Source of the DNA: Vibrio sp. HI00D65
GTDB taxonomy: Bacteria > Pseudomonadota > Gammaproteobacteria > Enterobacterales > Vibrionaceae
NCBI RefSeq assembly: GCF_001635455.1
Contig: NZ_LWEH01000077.1
Coordinates: 1-64,000 of the forward strand
Reading direction: 5' to 3'
Length of the DNA: 64,000 nucleotides
The translations under genes were made by a program, and so were the position numbers. This document shows, in pieces, positions 54,842 through 62,535 of this stretch; the stretch's first letter is position 1; every line of letters begins with the position of its first letter. The notes under the pieces are model-generated. The model worked only from the letters and a program-made list of their open reading frames with translations, was not told the DNA's origin and did no database searches.

Positions 54842-55213
54842 ATGAAAAGCACAAACAATGTACTCGGTGGGCCACTAGAGCTTTGCAGCTGCCAACCCAA
54901 CACTGGATATTTTAGAGATGGCTACTGTCGCACTGCTGGCAGCGACATCGGGCAACACACTATCTGTGCCGTCATGACCGAAGACTTCCTCGCCTTCACC
55001 AAGGCTCACGGTAATGATCTTTCTACTCCCAGGCCAGAGTTTGATTTCCCAGGATTAAAACCGGGTGATCGCTGGTGTCTATGTGCACTGCGATGGAAAG
55101 AAGCTTGGCAGGCCGGGTGGGCCCCACTAGTAGTACTTGAAAGTTGTGAGGAGAGCGCCCTTGAGATTGTGCCACTTAAGGTATTGAAGATGTACGCCAC
55201 CACCTCAGAGTAA
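54842..55213 (+). CDS. DUF2237 family protein
   Basis: 123 aa. NVLGGPLELCSCQPNTGYFRDGYCRT at the N-terminus, TEDFLAFTKAHGNDLSTP and PGDRWCLCALRWKEAW are all signature blocks of DUF2237. Conserved cysteines suggest metal binding, but function is unknown. AGGAG precedes ATG 54842; a longer in-frame extension is unsupported. Confidence 0.88.
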   Translation: MKSTNNVLGGPLELCSCQPNTGYFRDGYCRTAGSDIGQHTICAVMTEDFLAFTKAHGNDLSTPRPEFDFPGLKPGDRWCLCALRWKEAWQAGWAPLVVLESCEESALEIVPLKVLKMYATTSE

Positions 55214-55256
55214 GTTGAAAGACATAGCGCTTCTAACGCGAAAGCTCAAGAGCGGC

Positions 55257-55277
55257 AATGACGTTCCAGACGTCATT
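55257..55277. other. hairpin at the broken end of the GTPase gene
   Basis: AATGACGT-TCCAG-ACGTCATT is an 8-bp perfect stem with a 5-nt loop that covers the premature stop of the GTPase remnant. It may be a weak terminator of the DUF2237 gene or a scar. Confidence 0.5.
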
Positions 55278-56007
55278 CTTCGGTTTCAGGGACACGCTCA
55301 GCTCGCATCTCTTTCAACCAGCCAGGAGCCTGCAGGGCCCAAGAGAAATCAAACGACCCAGTGTTGAGCACATAATCAAGCTCACTCTCCCCATTGGCGA
55401 TTGGAATAACCTTGGCGTATGTATTGAGAGTTTTCGGTATCGCCACTAATCTGTCTAACTCTTCTTGGGGTGCTAGATCTGTCTTGCTTATTAAGATCAC
55501 ATCTGCAAATTCCACCTGATCAACTAGAAGATCGGTAACACAGCGATCATCGCCCTCTCCTAAAGGTTCTCCCGTATCAGTAAGCTGTTTTGCCTCATCA
55601 TAGTCTCGTAAAAAGTTTACTGAATCGACCACGGTCACAATGGTATCGAGTCTAGCTAAATCATTAAGAGAAATACTACCGTCATCAGTAAAGATGAAGG
55701 CTTCTGCAACGTGTAATGGCTCTGAGATACCGGTCGACTCTATGAGGAGGTAGTCAAAGTTTCCGTCTCTTGCTAACTTAGTTACTTCTACCAACAAGTC
55801 TTCTCGCAAAGTGCAGCAAATACAGCCGTTACTTACCTCAATAAGATTTTCCTCGCTGCTGTTAAGCGAGACCTCATTCTGAACTATCGCAGAATCTATG
55901 TTGATCTCACTCATGTCGTTCACTATCAATGCAACCTTTTTGTCTTGCCGATTATTCAATATATGACTGAGTACAGTAGTCTTTCCTGCCCCAGAATCTG
56001 AATACAT
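55273..56007 (-). pseudogene. COG0523/CobW-family GTPase, truncated at both ends
   Basis: The remaining 244 codons hold a P-loop GAGKTT, the metal motif CICCTLREDLL (CxCC), LIESTGISEP and the G4-type SKTDL. The residues before GAGKTT are MYSDS instead of the usual LSGFL, and the frame ends at VPETEE where family members continue for about 150 residues. Both ends are therefore lost. COG0523 proteins are zinc-related metallochaperones, often induced in zinc starvation. The neighbouring dksA-like remnant fits that context. Confidence 0.78.
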
Positions 56008-56212
56008 GAATGATGATCAGTTGCGCTTCTTTGAGCACAAGCTAGAAGAGTTGTACGATGCAACTTGTGCTCAAAGAAGCAAAGGAGAGCATTGTATCTC
56101 CAATGGAGTTTAGTGATGATAGCCACAGGGCCTCCAGCGAAGAGCAATCGCCGAATACTGTGCGGAAGTGAAAGTACAGAAGGAGCTCAAAGAGCATCAG
56201 TTCAGAGGATAG
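56006..56212 (+). pseudogene. DksA/TraR-family gene with frameshift and internal deletion
   Basis: Frame 2 gives MNDDQLRFFEHKLEELYDATCAQ. One base too many shifts it, and the next frame reads EAKESIVSPMEFSDDSHRASSEEQ. Then, after a deletion that removes the C4 zinc-finger region, frame 2 resumes with AEYCAEVKVQKELKEHQFRG and TAG 56210-56212. The three parts are collinear with DksA-like proteins. Zinc-independent DksA paralogues are often encoded beside COG0523 GTPases, which supports the reading. Confidence 0.72.
56025..56080. repeat. perfect 17-bp inverted repeat
   Basis: GCTTCTTTGAGCACAAG (56025-56041) and its exact complement (56064-56080) are separated by 22 bp inside the dksA-like remnant. 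The extra A that shifts the reading frame lies within the right arm. Confidence 0.92.
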
Positions 56213-56217
56213 TTAAA

Positions 56218-56512
56218 CCGCACCGTAACTTAGCAGTAGGTTGCCAGAAGTCTATGGAACCCAGAAGAATTGGAAAAAGCGGTATGGCTATCACAAGCGC
56301 TCTCTATCAGAGACAGAAATGTGCCGAGTAAAACAGCTGCTAGGTAGGAAATTAAACTTGAGAAACTACAACGCTCAAGTTGGTGAGACTTACGCTATGA
56401 TTAAAGTCCAGAATAAGCTTATGAGACTTGGTATGCCTGAAACATAGTATGTCGATTAAGAATTAATCACGATGGGGCAGGCATACCTTCTTTCTGAATT
56501 AAGCAACAAAGC
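56218..56512 (+). mobile_element. IS5-family 3' remnant with right inverted repeat
   Basis: The last ~75 codons of an IS5-type transposase are recognisable (LAVGCQK, KKRYGYHKRSLSETEMCRVK, LGRKLNLRNYNAQVGETYAM), with frame damage near the start, followed by the right end GAATTAAGCAACAAAGC. It is closely related to the complete copy that follows. Confidence 0.85.
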
Positions 56513-56548
56513 TTCTGATCGACTACATTCATTAATCGTCGTAGCCTT

Positions 56549-57469
56549 ATGCCTAAACCTCGTTACAAAACAACTAACTGGAAGCAGTACAACAAAGCCT
56601 TAATCAACCGTGGTTCTCTGACCTTTTGGATTGATGAGGAAACGATAGCTGAGTGGAAACAAAACAAACAAGGCAAGCGTGGTAGACCTCGCCGATTCAG
56701 CGACTTTGCCATTACTACCGCACTGATGGTGAAACGCATTTTCTCTATGCCATTGAGAGCGTTACAAGGTTTTTTAGACTCTGTATTTAAGCTGGCTAAC
56801 ATCCCGCTTGTTTGCCCGCACTACACCTGTATAAGTCGTCGAGCTAAGGAAGTTGAGGTTTCATTTAAAACCAAAACCAGAGGAGCAATACAACACCTGG
56901 CAATTGATGCCACTGGCCTCAAGGTTTATGGCGAAGGTGAATGGAAGGTTAAGAAGCATGGTACTGACGGAAAGCGTAGGGTTTGGCGTAAACTGCATAT
57001 TGCAGTAGATACAAGCACTCACGAAATAGTCGCAGCAGAGCTGAGTTTATCTAACGTAACCGATGCCGAAGTGCTCCCCAACTTACTCAAGCAGACGCGT
57101 CGTAAAATCATTGAAATATCAGGTGATGGTGCTTATGACACAAGGAGTTGTCATGATGCGATACGGATTAAGCGAGCGGTTGCGCTTATCCCACCACGAG
57201 AAGGGTCTGCATTCTGGGAACAAGGACACCCTCGCAATTTAGCAGTAGGTTGTCAAAAGCTCTACGGCTCTAACAAGAAGTGGAAAAAGCGATATGGCTA
57301 TCATAAGCGCTCACTATCAGAGACCGCAATGTACCGAGTAAAACAGCTATTAGGTGGGAAGTTGAGCCTAAGAAATTACAATGCTCAGGTTGGCGAGACT
57401 TACGCCATGCTCAAAGCACTGAACCAACTTACAGGGCTTGGTATGCCTGAAACTCATTGTGTTGTTTGA
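56549..57469 (+). CDS. IS5-family transposase (IS903-like group)
   Basis: 306 aa, full length for the group. The DDE core is visible as LAIDATGLKVYG (D), ISGDGAYDTRSC (D) and YGYHKRSLSETAMYRVKQL (E), with the Y-x2-R-x3-E type signature. It starts MPKPRYKTTNWKQYN. The gene looks intact, but no left inverted repeat is seen upstream, where the end of the neighbouring remnant abuts, so the element may not move by itself. Confidence 0.92.
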   Translation: MPKPRYKTTNWKQYNKALINRGSLTFWIDEETIAEWKQNKQGKRGRPRRFSDFAITTALMVKRIFSMPLRALQGFLDSVFKLANIPLVCPHYTCISRRAKEVEVSFKTKTRGAIQHLAIDATGLKVYGEGEWKVKKHGTDGKRRVWRKLHIAVDTSTHEIVAAELSLSNVTDAEVLPNLLKQTRRKIIEISGDGAYDTRSCHDAIRIKRAVALIPPREGSAFWEQGHPRNLAVGCQKLYGSNKKWKKRYGYHKRSLSETAMYRVKQLLGGKLSLRNYNAQVGETYAMLKALNQLTGLGMPETHCVV

Positions 57470-57505
57470 TAATTGCTCAATCTCGGGTTGTTTGATTTTC
57501 TGTCC

Positions 57506-57523
57506 GAATTACGCAACAAAGCC
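57506..57523 (+). repeat. right inverted repeat of the IS5-family element
   Basis: GAATTACGCAACAAAGCC is the complement of GGCTTTGTTGC..., the usual terminal sequence of this IS group, 37 bp after the transposase stop. Confidence 0.8.
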
Positions 57524-57558
57524 TCGATCAGATCGTCGCTTCTAGATTTAGTTCCATC

Positions 57559-57576
57559 AATTTAAGCAACAAAGCC
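57559..57576 (+). repeat. third IS5-type right end
   Basis: AATTTAAGCAACAAAGCC, in the same orientation as the other two ends, with no transposase attached. It is a relic of an earlier insertion. Confidence 0.7.
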
Positions 57577-58336
57577 GCTGTGAGAGGCGGGGTTCGGCTT
57601 GCCTTTTTAACCGTTGGATAAAATAAATACAGAAAAAGCATAAAACAGGCAGGCGTGACGCTGGGCTTTTAACGGAAGACATTTAAGTAATAGAGAGAGA
57701 TTTAAATTCTAAATCGAATTATTAACTTCGAAATAGAATTAATACTCTAAGTTATATCGGTTTAAACATCACTTTTCCCCATTATTAAATTGTGATTTTA
57801 ATTCAAAATAAAAATAATATCTAACTTGGATTTTTTACTGTTCTTTTGATTTAAACGTTATATTAAAAGTTGGCATTTAGATAAGAGTTAATGACCCATG
57901 GAACCTTTTTTAGCAAAATAGGCTTCATCTTAAGTGTGAGAGTTGTTGTTTTTAAAGATTCTGATATTTGATGTTTTGGCTTAAATTATTGTTATATATG
58001 GGTTTTTATTTTGGAGGGCTTTATGGTGGTTATGCTGCGAAGATCTTTTCTTATTCAGGTTAATTAAATCATTTCCACCCTTTCTAAATTAGTTCAATCT
58101 AATTTAGCTTATTCTAGGGGTGTAATTTAAAGGGGCCTTACATAATTTTATTTTACGAAATTTCGGGCTTTATCTCATAATTAAATAAATTTTGACATTT
58201 ATTCAATAAGTAAAAGTTTAATTCCTTTTTGGTTAATTTATTGTGTAAATTAAGTGTGCTTGCAAGGGGTAATGAATTTCCAATTGCAGGTTTATTGCAG
58301 AAATAAAATAATTAATATAAAGCTAAGGAATCAAGT
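57577..58336. other. AT-rich upstream region of the chitinase
   Basis: 760 bp with no gene. It is strongly AT-rich with several TTAAATT-type runs and must contain the chitinase promoter. No operator could be assigned. AAGGAA lies just before the chitinase ATG. Confidence 0.45.
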
Positions 58337-61225
58337 ATGTATCTAAGAAAGAGCAGTGCTAAACAGATTCACTCTATTGGATATCGCGCGTTAGGGCTAA
58401 CAATGCTTTGCTCTGGCTTATTGTTGAATCCAATTTCACAAGCCATGGCTAGTGAGTTCAGTACTGATGCGGTAGCTCAGTCAGAAAGTGAATACTGGAG
58501 CACCTATAAGCTAGATATCACAAACACGGGCTCAGATAGCGCAGATATGCGTGAAGCCGTGATCGAATTTTTATTGCCAGTAGCGATTAACGAGATCAAC
58601 TGGGCGTCGAACCATCTTTCTTACCCATCATGGGAAATCTCTCATACGACGCAGGCGGGTGGGGTATTGAACGCAGTGACATTGACGTTCCCAGAGGGCT
58701 CTTGGGTTGATAGTGAGCTGGCCTCAGGTGAATCTGCGGCATTGACTATCTCTTTCGGTGGTGAACTGACGGATCTGAATGCATTTGAGAATTCTGTTGT
58801 GGTGAAAGTGGATGGCGAAGTTGTTCCTTCACCAGAGCTTTCACTGGATGTTTTAGCGCCTGCTCAAAACTCAGTGGTTTACACAGGTACGAATGTTGAC
58901 ATCATTACGGGTGTCGAAGGTGAGGGGGCAAGCAAACTCGAGTTCTGGGCAAATAGTACCAAATTGGGTGAGCAAAACGTTGTAGAAGGTACAACAGAAT
59001 ACCAACAAGCTTGGCTTCCAAGCGAAGTTGGTGCAGCGTTGATCACTGTGATGGCGTTCAATGACAATGGCGATAAACTCAAAGAGAAAGCGGTTCAAGT
59101 GAAGGTAGAATCTGAATCGACGGCGCCAAATCCACCTGTGATTGAGTTTATCTCGCCAGACGCAAGTTCTTCTCATCAAAAAGGTGACAGCATCACAATT
59201 TCAGCGCATGTAACAGATGCAGATGATGACTTAGCGACGGTTAAGTTCTTCGCTAACGATTCAGAAGTGTGTTCTCTTGATGCGAAAACGACCCAAGATT
59301 TCTCTTGTGACTGGACAGAGCAAAAGGCAGGCTCTACTACGCTTCGTGCGGAAGCGAAAGATGATGAGCAACATGTCTCTAGTCAGAGCCTAACCGTTAC
59401 GGTGACAGATACGAGCACAAGTTGTGGTGACATACCTCAGTACGAAGAGGGTGTGGTCTATAAAGTGGGTGATGAAGTCACTAACATTGGCAATATCTAC
59501 TCATGTACGGTAGCGGGTTGGTGCGGTAACCCAGTATGGACACCAGGAACCGGTCATCCAAGTTATCCAGATGCGTGGAAAGATGCATGGGATGAAGCAG
59601 GTGAGTGTGATCCGAACCCAGTGCCAGTGGTGGACGTTCATTCACCGCAAGATGGAGAGAAAATCGCACCTAATCAAGCATTCGACGTAGTTGTCGACGC
59701 ATCGGATGATACCGAAGTTGCCCGCGTTGATGTTCAATTGAATGGTCAAGTGCTTGCGACATCAAACACGCCTTCACAAGGAGATACTTTCACCATCACG
59801 GTTCCTGCCCAAGTCGAAGGCCAATACACATTGAAGGTTATTGCTTACGATGATCAAGGTGCGAGTGCAGAGGCGGCGCCAATTTCTTTAGCGATTACCG
59901 ATAAAGACTTGGTTGTTTCTCTAGCATCTCCTGTCGATGGTTCAAGCTACTTCGAAGGTCGTGCGATTTCGATTAAAGCAGACGTGAAAAGCTACGAGAG
60001 CGATATTTCTTCGGTTAGCTTCATCGCGAATGGCAACGAGCTGTTTAAAGACAGTGAAGCACCTTATGAATATGAGTGGCTAGGTGCTCAGAGAGGTACA
60101 TACGCTATCACAGCAAAAGCGGTGAATACGGCCAACCAAGAGCAAACGTCTGCAACGTCTAACATTACGGTCAAAGAAAGCACAGGCGGTGGCGGCTTAG
60201 TCGATAACCCTGATCGCTCTATCAGTTACCTGACGTCTTGGGGGTTGAATGACTACCAAGAGCTGTTCAACTCAGAAGGTGATGGTTACCTATTGTCATT
60301 TGGTAAGTGGGACGCAAGCGGTAACATCACGATCTCTGATGGCATGCTAACACCACCGAATTACAATCCGGACTGGATGCCAACACAGTACCTAGCATGG
60401 TCAACGCTCAAGCATGACAACGAAAATGCGACCATGATGGTTGCGTTTGGTGGTCAAACTTACGAGAGCATTTGGTCGGCGATCAGTACACCTGAAAGCC
60501 GTGAATCGGTTGCGAACGGGTTGATTGATTTGGTGCATGCACCATTCCCTGTGTACAAAAAGAACCTAAAACCTGAAGAAGTGGAAGGCGAGTGTCTTGC
60601 AACAAATTCAGACGGTAGCTGTGATTACAGCAAGTACCAATTAGCGGGTTACGTGCACATTGATGGCCTGGACTTTGACTTTGAGAAAGCGGCACGAATC
60701 TCAGACAAAGAGAACCAAGACTTAACGGCTTTGATCAAACTTATCCGTGAGAAAGTGGGTAATACGAAGGTTCTGTCTCTGACGACTTACCACGTAGGTG
60801 CGGATCCAGTTGAATGTATGGATGCGAGCGTGTTTGAAAACTGCTCTTACATTGAAGAGTCTGGCCGTTCATCTCACCACGGTGAAGTGATTGATCTGTT
60901 GAAAGCGACCAAGAACGACTTTGATTTCTTCAACGTGATGACATATGACGCGGGTCGAAACTTCTTATACGAAGTCGCGATGGCAAACTACGCTGAGTAC
61001 ATTGGAGACAAGTCGAAGATTGTTCTAGGTAATACGATCAACAGTCAGTGGGCACCCGGTGGTAACTTTGTTGAAACACGCCAGAACAACCTAGACCGTG
61101 CTAAATGGCAGAAAGATAACGGTTACGGTGGCTTCTTTATGTGGACGTTAGGTTCAAACAGCCAAAGTTTGAGCATGGCAGAGCAAGTGGACTACTTTAA
61201 CGAGATGATTAGCGTAAGTAAGTAG
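58337..61225 (+). CDS. secreted modular GH18 chitinase
   Basis: 962 aa. A long signal peptide (about 1-38, ending QAMAS) is followed by an N-terminal beta domain of carbohydrate-binding type (about 40-170), Ig-like modules (about 175-360), a CBM5/12 chitin-binding module (about 370-425: YEEGVVYKVGDEVTNIGNIYSCT, WTPGTGHP), two more Ig-like modules, and a C-terminal GH18 catalytic domain (about 620-960). The catalytic DGLDFDFE motif is intact (D776, D779, D781, E783). It hydrolyses chitin outside the cell, as expected for a marine Vibrio. Confidence 0.93.
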   Translation: MYLRKSSAKQIHSIGYRALGLTMLCSGLLLNPISQAMASEFSTDAVAQSESEYWSTYKLDITNTGSDSADMREAVIEFLLPVAINEINWASNHLSYPSWEISHTTQAGGVLNAVTLTFPEGSWVDSELASGESAALTISFGGELTDLNAFENSVVVKVDGEVVPSPELSLDVLAPAQNSVVYTGTNVDIITGVEGEGASKLEFWANSTKLGEQNVVEGTTEYQQAWLPSEVGAALITVMAFNDNGDKLKEKAVQVKVESESTAPNPPVIEFISPDASSSHQKGDSITISAHVTDADDDLATVKFFANDSEVCSLDAKTTQDFSCDWTEQKAGSTTLRAEAKDDEQHVSSQSLTVTVTDTSTSCGDIPQYEEGVVYKVGDEVTNIGNIYSCTVAGWCGNPVWTPGTGHPSYPDAWKDAWDEAGECDPNPVPVVDVHSPQDGEKIAPNQAFDVVVDASDDTEVARVDVQLNGQVLATSNTPSQGDTFTITVPAQVEGQYTLKVIAYDDQGASAEAAPISLAITDKDLVVSLASPVDGSSYFEGRAISIKADVKSYESDISSVSFIANGNELFKDSEAPYEYEWLGAQRGTYAITAKAVNTANQEQTSATSNITVKESTGGGGLVDNPDRSISYLTSWGLNDYQELFNSEGDGYLLSFGKWDASGNITISDGMLTPPNYNPDWMPTQYLAWSTLKHDNENATMMVAFGGQTYESIWSAISTPESRESVANGLIDLVHAPFPVYKKNLKPEEVEGECLATNSDGSCDYSKYQLAGYVHIDGLDFDFEKAARISDKENQDLTALIKLIREKVGNTKVLSLTTYHVGADPVECMDASVFENCSYIEESGRSSHHGEVIDLLKATKNDFDFFNVMTYDAGRNFLYEVAMANYAEYIGDKSKIVLGNTINSQWAPGGNFVETRQNNLDRAKWQKDNGYGGFFMWTLGSNSQSLSMAEQVDYFNEMISVSK

Positions 61226-61251
61226 TACTTACCTTATCACCTACTTGAACG

Positions 61252-61281
61252 ACGGAAGGCGCTTATGCCTTCCGTTATTTG
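61252..61281 (+). terminator. Rho-independent terminator of the chitinase
   Basis: A 9-bp stem ACGGAAGGC / GCCTTCCGT with a 6-nt loop is followed by TATTTGTT. Confidence 0.82.
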
Positions 61282-61593
61282 TTCCCCAATCATTCTGATC
61301 CCAAGATTCAGCTTTTGTTCCAAAAGCGGTTATTAGCGCTCCATAAAACTTCACATAGCATACCCTAAAGTGTGTTGGCACGATTTGCTCCCTTTATTTG
61401 GATACATGCTTTTCATTACTTGAACTCATGGCAGGAAAAAGTAAAAGGCGTGGATAAATTTAAAAATAAATTAATATAGATGAAAACCATCACCTTACAT
61501 CGTATTTAATCTAAAGGATATATATTCAAGTTTGATTATTGATAGGACTTATACTTATATAATATTTTGAGTTCTCACTCTAAGGGGTTGTTG

Positions 61594-61773
61594 ATGGATA
61601 CGTTAGGTAAAGATTGCTTATTGCAATTAGTACTTGAACACTTTCAGGAAGATATTGCAAAGTCCGTTAACTTTGTGACTGGCGAGGTTGGAGTAGCATA
61701 TTCAGACTTACCACATAACCTTATATTTTGTGTAAATTTATCGCTTGTCGAAAAAATTTATCCCACTAGCTAA
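61594..61773 (+). CDS. small ORF, function unknown
   Basis: 59 aa (MDTLGKDCLLQLVLEHF...), with AAGGGG upstream of ATG 61594. It lies 47 bp before the next ORF and may be cotranscribed. No family is recognised. It could be the N-terminus of a decayed gene. Confidence 0.45.
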   Translation: MDTLGKDCLLQLVLEHFQEDIAKSVNFVTGEVGVAYSDLPHNLIFCVNLSLVEKIYPTS

Positions 61774-61820
61774 CTCGCTTCTGTTTTAAACCGGCTAAAA
61801 CACAACCTCAAGGTTTAAAT

Positions 61821-62408
61821 ATGGTAACTGACAACTTTTTCTATAACTCTGAATTATATAGAGACTACAGTGAGCTTGTGATCGAAAGGCAGATGCAGGG
61901 GAGTGACTTACTTATTTGCTGTTTAGATACAGGTCAATATTACGATAGTTTTTCATTGGCAATGCTACATTCTTATTACGAACAAAAGACAGAGATGATC
62001 TCGTCTGGCTTTTGTCGGATTATGTCTTTGGTTGACAACAATAGTTTTAGAAAAATCAATTGTAAAGGGAACTTCAAAGAAAGGTTATTTAGTAACACTC
62101 GGGGGGAATTAGCTGAATACCTAGAGTCTAACAAAGTGAAAATGAAGAATAGTCACTTTTCAATCAATCGAAAAATAGAAAACAAAATCACATTTAATAA
62201 CTACGACCACGTTAATTTTGATCAGTACAATAGCAGGTTAGATGCGATTGTTATCGCATCACTAACCAATGAGTATCAAGATATTATCCGTACGTATGCT
62301 CGTGACATTCTCATACATGGAGGGCATGTTTTTATCTGTGATAACTCCAATGCTCTAGAACTTAAAGGAATGCGGTGTTTGAAAAAAGGGGTTTATGTTC
62401 GTGTTTAG
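61821..62408 (+). CDS. unrecognised 195-aa protein
   Basis: No known domain is seen. The last 60 residues (LDAIVIASLTNEYQDIIRTYARDILIHGGHVFICDN) look like the end of a Rossmann-type sheet, as in some SAM- or nucleotide-sugar-binding proteins, but no glycine-rich loop is visible. AT-rich relative to core genes, so it may be acquired. It ends before a perfect 11-bp hairpin. Confidence 0.55.
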   Translation: MVTDNFFYNSELYRDYSELVIERQMQGSDLLICCLDTGQYYDSFSLAMLHSYYEQKTEMISSGFCRIMSLVDNNSFRKINCKGNFKERLFSNTRGELAEYLESNKVKMKNSHFSINRKIENKITFNNYDHVNFDQYNSRLDAIVIASLTNEYQDIIRTYARDILIHGGHVFICDNSNALELKGMRCLKKGVYVRV

Positions 62409-62458
62409 ACTGATTTTCCTGTTGTGGCTCTCTTTGTAACCAATGGAATAAATCAGTT

Positions 62459-62496
62459 CTAGCAGTAGCTGCGTGCGCTACTGCTAGTCGTTTTTA
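62459..62496 (+). terminator. Rho-independent terminator
   Basis: CTAGCAGTAGC and GCTACTGCTAG form an 11-bp perfect stem with a 7-nt loop, followed by TCGTTTTT. Confidence 0.82.
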
Positions 62497-62535
62497 CGTG
62501 TAGAAAGCTTCCGCTTTTCAAACCAGATTCTTGCA

